From an uncultured Anaerobutyricum sp. (GTDB lineage Bacteria > Bacillota > Clostridia > Lachnospirales > Lachnospiraceae): 16,897 nt of DNA. Below are positions 14,498-16,897 of the stretch, in pieces (the stretch's first letter is position 1; each line of letters starts with the position of its first letter). The notes beneath the pieces were generated by a model. That model searched no databases. It worked only from the letters and a program-made list of their open reading frames with translations, and was not told where the DNA came from. The stretch spans positions 1 to 16,897 of the forward strand of contig CAKREJ010000027.1 in the NCBI GenBank assembly GCA_934317185.1. Reading direction: 5' to 3'. Position numbers and translations under genes: made by a program.

Positions 14498-15072
14498 ATA
14501 AAAAAATCCGAAACTTCTTTTTCACAGGAGCACATTGCTAAAACGGTTTTTCCGATTAAGTCGGATAATTCCCAGCCGAGCATATCTGCACCTCTTTCTA
14601 TTACTTCTCTAGAACATCCTGCTGCAAACTTTGCATTTTTATATTTTTTCTTTACCGACTTTACTTCCATGTCCTGTACACTTTTTGACGGACGCATTAA
14701 TGCTGCTGCCCAGATTAATCCTGTCAGTTCATCTGCAGCATATAATACTTTTTCCATGAGATGCTCTGGTTTAACGTTCACTGTAATTGCATAGCCATGA
14801 CTGCATACTGCGTGAATTAGTTCTTCTGATGCTCCACCTTCTCTCAACAATTCTGGTGCCTTTACACAATGCTGTTCTGGATACTGTTCAAAATCAATAT
14901 CATGTAAAAGACCAACGATTCCCCAGAATTCTTCTTCCTCTCCATAGCCAAGTTCTTTTGCATACCAACACATAACTCCTTCGACTGTCAATGCATGACG
15001 AATATGGAATTCTTCCTGATTATACTTCTTTAATAATTCAAAAGCTTGCTCTCTTGTCATACCTGCGTTCAT
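14494..15072 (-). CDS. HD-domain protein, probable metal-dependent phosphohydrolase
   Basis: The 192-residue protein carries an HD domain in its N-terminal half. EEFHIRHALTVEGVMCWYA (20-38) supplies the first histidine, and IVGLLHDIDFEQYPEQH (52-68) holds the HD pair. HAVCSHGYAI (about 87-96) and KVLYAADELTGLI (about 107-119) supply further ligands. This order is that of small stand-alone HD proteins annotated as hydrolases or HDIG-domain proteins; the substrate, probably a nucleotide or phosphoester, is unknown. The ATG at 15072 follows AGGAGGT at a good distance. A promoter lies at 15150-15178. The gene sits between the hairpin elements and the ABC operon but has no evident functional tie to them. 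Confidence 0.87.
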   Translation of the reverse strand: MNAGMTREQAFELLKKYNQEEFHIRHALTVEGVMCWYAKELGYGEEEEFWGIVGLLHDIDFEQYPEQHCVKAPELLREGGASEELIHAVCSHGYAITVNVKPEHLMEKVLYAADELTGLIWAAALMRPSKSVQDMEVKSVKKKYKNAKFAAGCSREVIERGADMLGWELSDLIGKTVLAMCSCEKEVSDFFI

Positions 15073-15149
15073 TATAATACCTCCTGTTTTTCTTAATTTC
15101 GCATATGTAGTCTAAATAAATACATTTTCCTATCTGTTTACTAGGATTA

Positions 15150-15178
15150 ATATTACCATCTGATTCAGAGAAAGTCAA
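15150..15178 (-). promoter_or_regulatory. Sigma-A promoter of the HD-domain gene
   Basis: On the minus strand TTGACT (15178-15173) and TAATAT (15155-15150) are exactly 17 bases apart. The leader to the ATG is about 70 bases. The -35 box ends 3 bases from the first hairpin element at 15182, so the element lies immediately upstream of this promoter. Confidence 0.65.
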
Positions 15179-15181
15179 ATT

Positions 15182-15357
15182 CTGATTTATTGGGAGGACG
15201 GACGAAAAATAAAAAATAGGTGCTGGTAAAATGTGTCAGTAGTCGTTGCGTAAAGAATGTTCGCTTATAGGCTCACATTCTTTACTCACTCCGAGGCCAC
15301 ATTTTATCCAGTACCTATTTTTTATTTTTCTGTTTACCTGCTCCAGAAGTAAATCAG
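15182..15357 (+). repeat. Hairpin element copy A, bounded by CTGATTTA inverted repeats
   Basis: CTGATTTA (15182-15189) and TAAATCAG (15350-15357) bound a large palindrome. The outer stem is about 32 base pairs (15204-15235 with 15298-15330; one bulge, one G-U). Inside it, an 11-base perfect stem (15250-15260 with 15275-15285) carries a 14-base loop, TCGCTTATAGGCTC. Internal-loop strands hold CAGTAGTCGTTGC and CTCCGAGG. Copy B is the same element reversed. The foot of the stem is very A/T-rich, so it may also terminate transcription. No coding potential is seen. Confidence 0.8.
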
Positions 15358-15358
15358 G

Positions 15359-15573
15359 AATTTGTGCATAGAAAAGAAGATGATTGTTCAGAAGAGTGAT
15401 CTTTATTTTGCATACTTTCGCTCCAGTACAGATTTCTTAAAAATTTTTCAAAGAGCAACATAAACTATATCAGATGTGAGATAAGCAATATCAGTGACTG
15501 ACTAATTCTTCATCTACTGGAGAGTTTCGCTGATTGATTGTCTTAATTTACTGGAGCTTCCCCTGGTCTTCTG
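15359..15573. other. Gene-free spacer between the two hairpin elements
   Basis: No convincing coding frame, promoter or RNA gene is visible in these 215 bases. The 8-base motif CTCCAGTA occurs at 15421-15428 and, reversed as TACTGGAG, at 15515-15522 and 15549-15556. A variant, CTCCAGAAGTA, lies at the edge of copy A (15341-15351). The spacer may be the inside of a composite element or ordinary intergenic DNA caught between two insertions. Confidence 0.5.
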
Positions 15574-15738
15574 CCTGATTTGGATTAGACAGAAAAATAA
15601 AAAGTAGCTTATAGCAGATGTGACCTCGGAGCCAATATTGAATGCGAGCCTTTATGCAAGCATTCAATGTGCAGCGACTACTGGCACAGATACTATAAGC
15701 TACTTTTTATTTTCCGTCCGTCATCCCACTAAATCAGG
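15574..15738 (-). repeat. Hairpin element copy B, inverted relative to copy A
   Basis: CCTGATTT (15574-15581) and AAATCAGG (15731-15738) bound this copy, which ends 2 bases from the glgA stop codon. The outer stem pairs 15592-15622 with 15685-15714 and has a small internal mismatch. An inner 9-base perfect stem (15637-15645 with 15660-15668) holds a 14-base loop, GAGCCTTTATGCAA. Read on the minus strand it aligns with copy A along its whole length: GACGGACG at the outer edge, CAGTAGTCGCTGC, the GGCTC loop, CTCCGAGG and a T-rich right stem. It probably also serves as the glgA terminator. Confidence 0.8.
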
Positions 15739-15740
15739 CA

Positions 15741-16897
15741 TTAATATCTCGGAGTTAATTCTACATACATATCTTTATACTGTTTTGCACTCTTTTCCCA
15801 GGAAACATCTTTATTCATATCACGAACAACCATGTTATCCCAGCACTCTCTGTTTTCGAAATAGAGTGTTTTGGCTCTGTTGATCGCATCATAAAGAAGG
15901 CCACTTTCATACCTGTCAAATGTAAAACCATTACCTGTATTCTCAAATAAGTTGTAAGGCTGCACCGTATCCTTAAGACCTCCGGTTTCTCTGACGATTG
16001 GAACCGCACCATATCTCATAGATATAAGCTGGGTAAGTCCACATGGTTCAAACCTTGATGGAACTAAAAGTGCATCGCATCCTGCATAAATGTTATGAGC
16101 CACATTTTCATTGTAAGCAATATACGCACAAAAACTGCCTTTGTATTTATTTTCATAGTAGCGGAATGTGTCCTCATACTGAGAATCACCTGTACCAAGA
16201 ACAACTACCTGTGTATTTCCATCCATGATACCTGGAATTACATCATTCACAAGATCAAGCCCTTTCTGATTTGTAAGACGGGAAATTAGTCCAATTACCA
16301 TCTTATTCTCATCTACATCTAAGCCTAATGCCTCCTGAAGTGCCTTTTTGTTCACTTTTTTATTCTTTATCACTGAGCCTGCATCATAATTAGATGCCAG
16401 CAGCTTATCGGTTGCCGGATCCCAGATATCTGTATCAATACCATTTACAATTCCTAAAATCTTATTTTGGTGATATCTTAAATGTTCTGCCAGTCCTTCA
16501 CCGTATTCCTCTGTCTGAATCTCCCCGGCATAGGTATTACTTACGGTTGTAACTTTGTTGCAGTAATCAATTCCACCCTTTAACATATTCGCATCTAGCC
16601 AGTTCTGAGTCATGCAATCCTTATTAAATACATAATCAGGAAGTCCTGACCAGTATTGAATTGTTTTTCTGTCATAAATACCCTGGAACCGCAGATTATG
16701 TATCGTAAGTACGGCGATGGCACGTCCCACATTTGTATCGCTAAAGCAGGTTCTTAAATAAAGTGGTACTAAAGCTGCCTGCCAGTCATGACAATGTACT
16801 ACGTCTGGAGTCCAATCCAGATAATTAAGTGCAGCAAGAGCAGCCTTACCAAAATAACAGAACTTTGGAATATCATCTATAAGGTTCGTATATGGGT
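15741..16897 (-). CDS. glgA: Glycogen synthase, 5' end outside the window (partial)
   Basis: The minus-strand frame is open from the window edge to a TAA stop at 15741-15743, giving about 385 C-terminal residues of a protein usually near 475-490. The internal GTG at 16730 is not the start: the frame continues upstream with WTPDVVHCHDWQAALVPLYL, a typical GlgA stretch. Glycogen synthase (GT5, GT-B fold) adds glucose from ADP-glucose to the end of an alpha-1,4-glucan. Other family features are AVLTIHNLRFQG, LDANMLKGGIDYCNKVTTVS, GIVNGIDTDIWDP, the nucleotide-sugar region GLISRLTNQKGLDLV, and SRFEPCGLTQLISMRYGAVP leading into VRETGGL with the conserved glutamates. It ends 3 bases before hairpin element copy B. 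Confidence 0.95.
   Translation of the reverse strand, partial: PYTNLIDDIPKFCYFGKAALAALNYLDWTPDVVHCHDWQAALVPLYLRTCFSDTNVGRAIAVLTIHNLRFQGIYDRKTIQYWSGLPDYVFNKDCMTQNWLDANMLKGGIDYCNKVTTVSNTYAGEIQTEEYGEGLAEHLRYHQNKILGIVNGIDTDIWDPATDKLLASNYDAGSVIKNKKVNKKALQEALGLDVDENKMVIGLISRLTNQKGLDLVNDVIPGIMDGNTQVVVLGTGDSQYEDTFRYYENKYKGSFCAYIAYNENVAHNIYAGCDALLVPSRFEPCGLTQLISMRYGAVPIVRETGGLKDTVQPYNLFENTGNGFTFDRYESGLLYDAINRAKTLYFENRECWDNMVVRDMNKDVSWEKSAKQYKDMYVELTPRY

Noticed and set aside
15204..15714. The hairpins as a CRISPR array, integron attC sites or a retron
   Set aside because: There are only two inverted copies without regular spacers, no attC-type RYYYAAC/GTTRRRY core ends, and no integrase, reverse transcriptase or cas gene in the window.
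15620..15883. Open frame of 87 codons across hairpin copy B and the glgA 3' end
   Set aside because: It runs through a structured repeat and antisense to glgA, has no ribosome binding site and no recognisable protein features.
16728..16730. GTG at 16730 as a start of glgA
   Set aside because: The frame stays open to the window edge and the upstream residues are clearly GlgA, so the gene is cut by the window and this GTG is an internal valine codon.

Overview
The window looks like a chromosomal segment of a low-GC Gram-positive anaerobe, most likely a gut Clostridia of the Lachnospiraceae type. This is inferred from AT-rich codon use, strong AGGAGG-type ribosome binding sites, near-consensus sigma-A promoters and gene content: Clostridia-type glutamate dehydrogenase, a SpoVB-like flippase, the YugP-type zinc peptidase and bacterial glycogen synthase. 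I cannot name a species. Nothing resembles a phage, plasmid, CRISPR array or insertion sequence with a transposase.

Layout. 1-925 (+): the 3' end of gdhA with its terminator, then an Lrp/AsnC regulator. 936-2895 (-): a degenerate RlmH paralog, tRNA-Arg(CCG) with its own promoter and terminator, and a NifS-type cysteine desulfurase. 2994-4607 (+): a SpoVB-like flippase, whose 3' end overlaps a C-terminally shortened rlmH on the other strand. 4570-7438 (-): a probable operon of iron-type alcohol dehydrogenase, flavin reductase-like protein, zinc metallopeptidase and rlmH. 7594-8778 (+): a class I aminotransferase, closed by a bidirectional terminator. 8827-11682 (-): a REC-GGDEF-EAL c-di-GMP protein. 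11928-14403 (-): a polar amino acid ABC importer in the order binding protein, permease, ATPase. 14494-15072 (-): an HD-domain protein. 15182-15738: a gene-free region with two large related hairpin elements in inverted orientation. 15741 to the window end (-): glycogen synthase, 5' end outside.

Two observations stand out. First, the window holds two RlmH-family proteins with complementary lesions. One keeps the SAM-binding GGSLGLS loop but lacks the C-terminal tail. The other has lost the SAM loop but keeps a perfect ...NHPYHK tail. RlmH is known to build its active site from the SAM pocket of one subunit and the tail of the other, so this pair may form an obligate heterodimer. Second, the two hairpin elements downstream of glgA share conserved apical-loop and internal-loop bases while their stems differ by compensatory changes. 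That is the pattern expected of a structured RNA or of a hairpin-forming mobile repeat.

The remaining genes are ordinary metabolism, transport and signalling, with several clear promoters and terminators.
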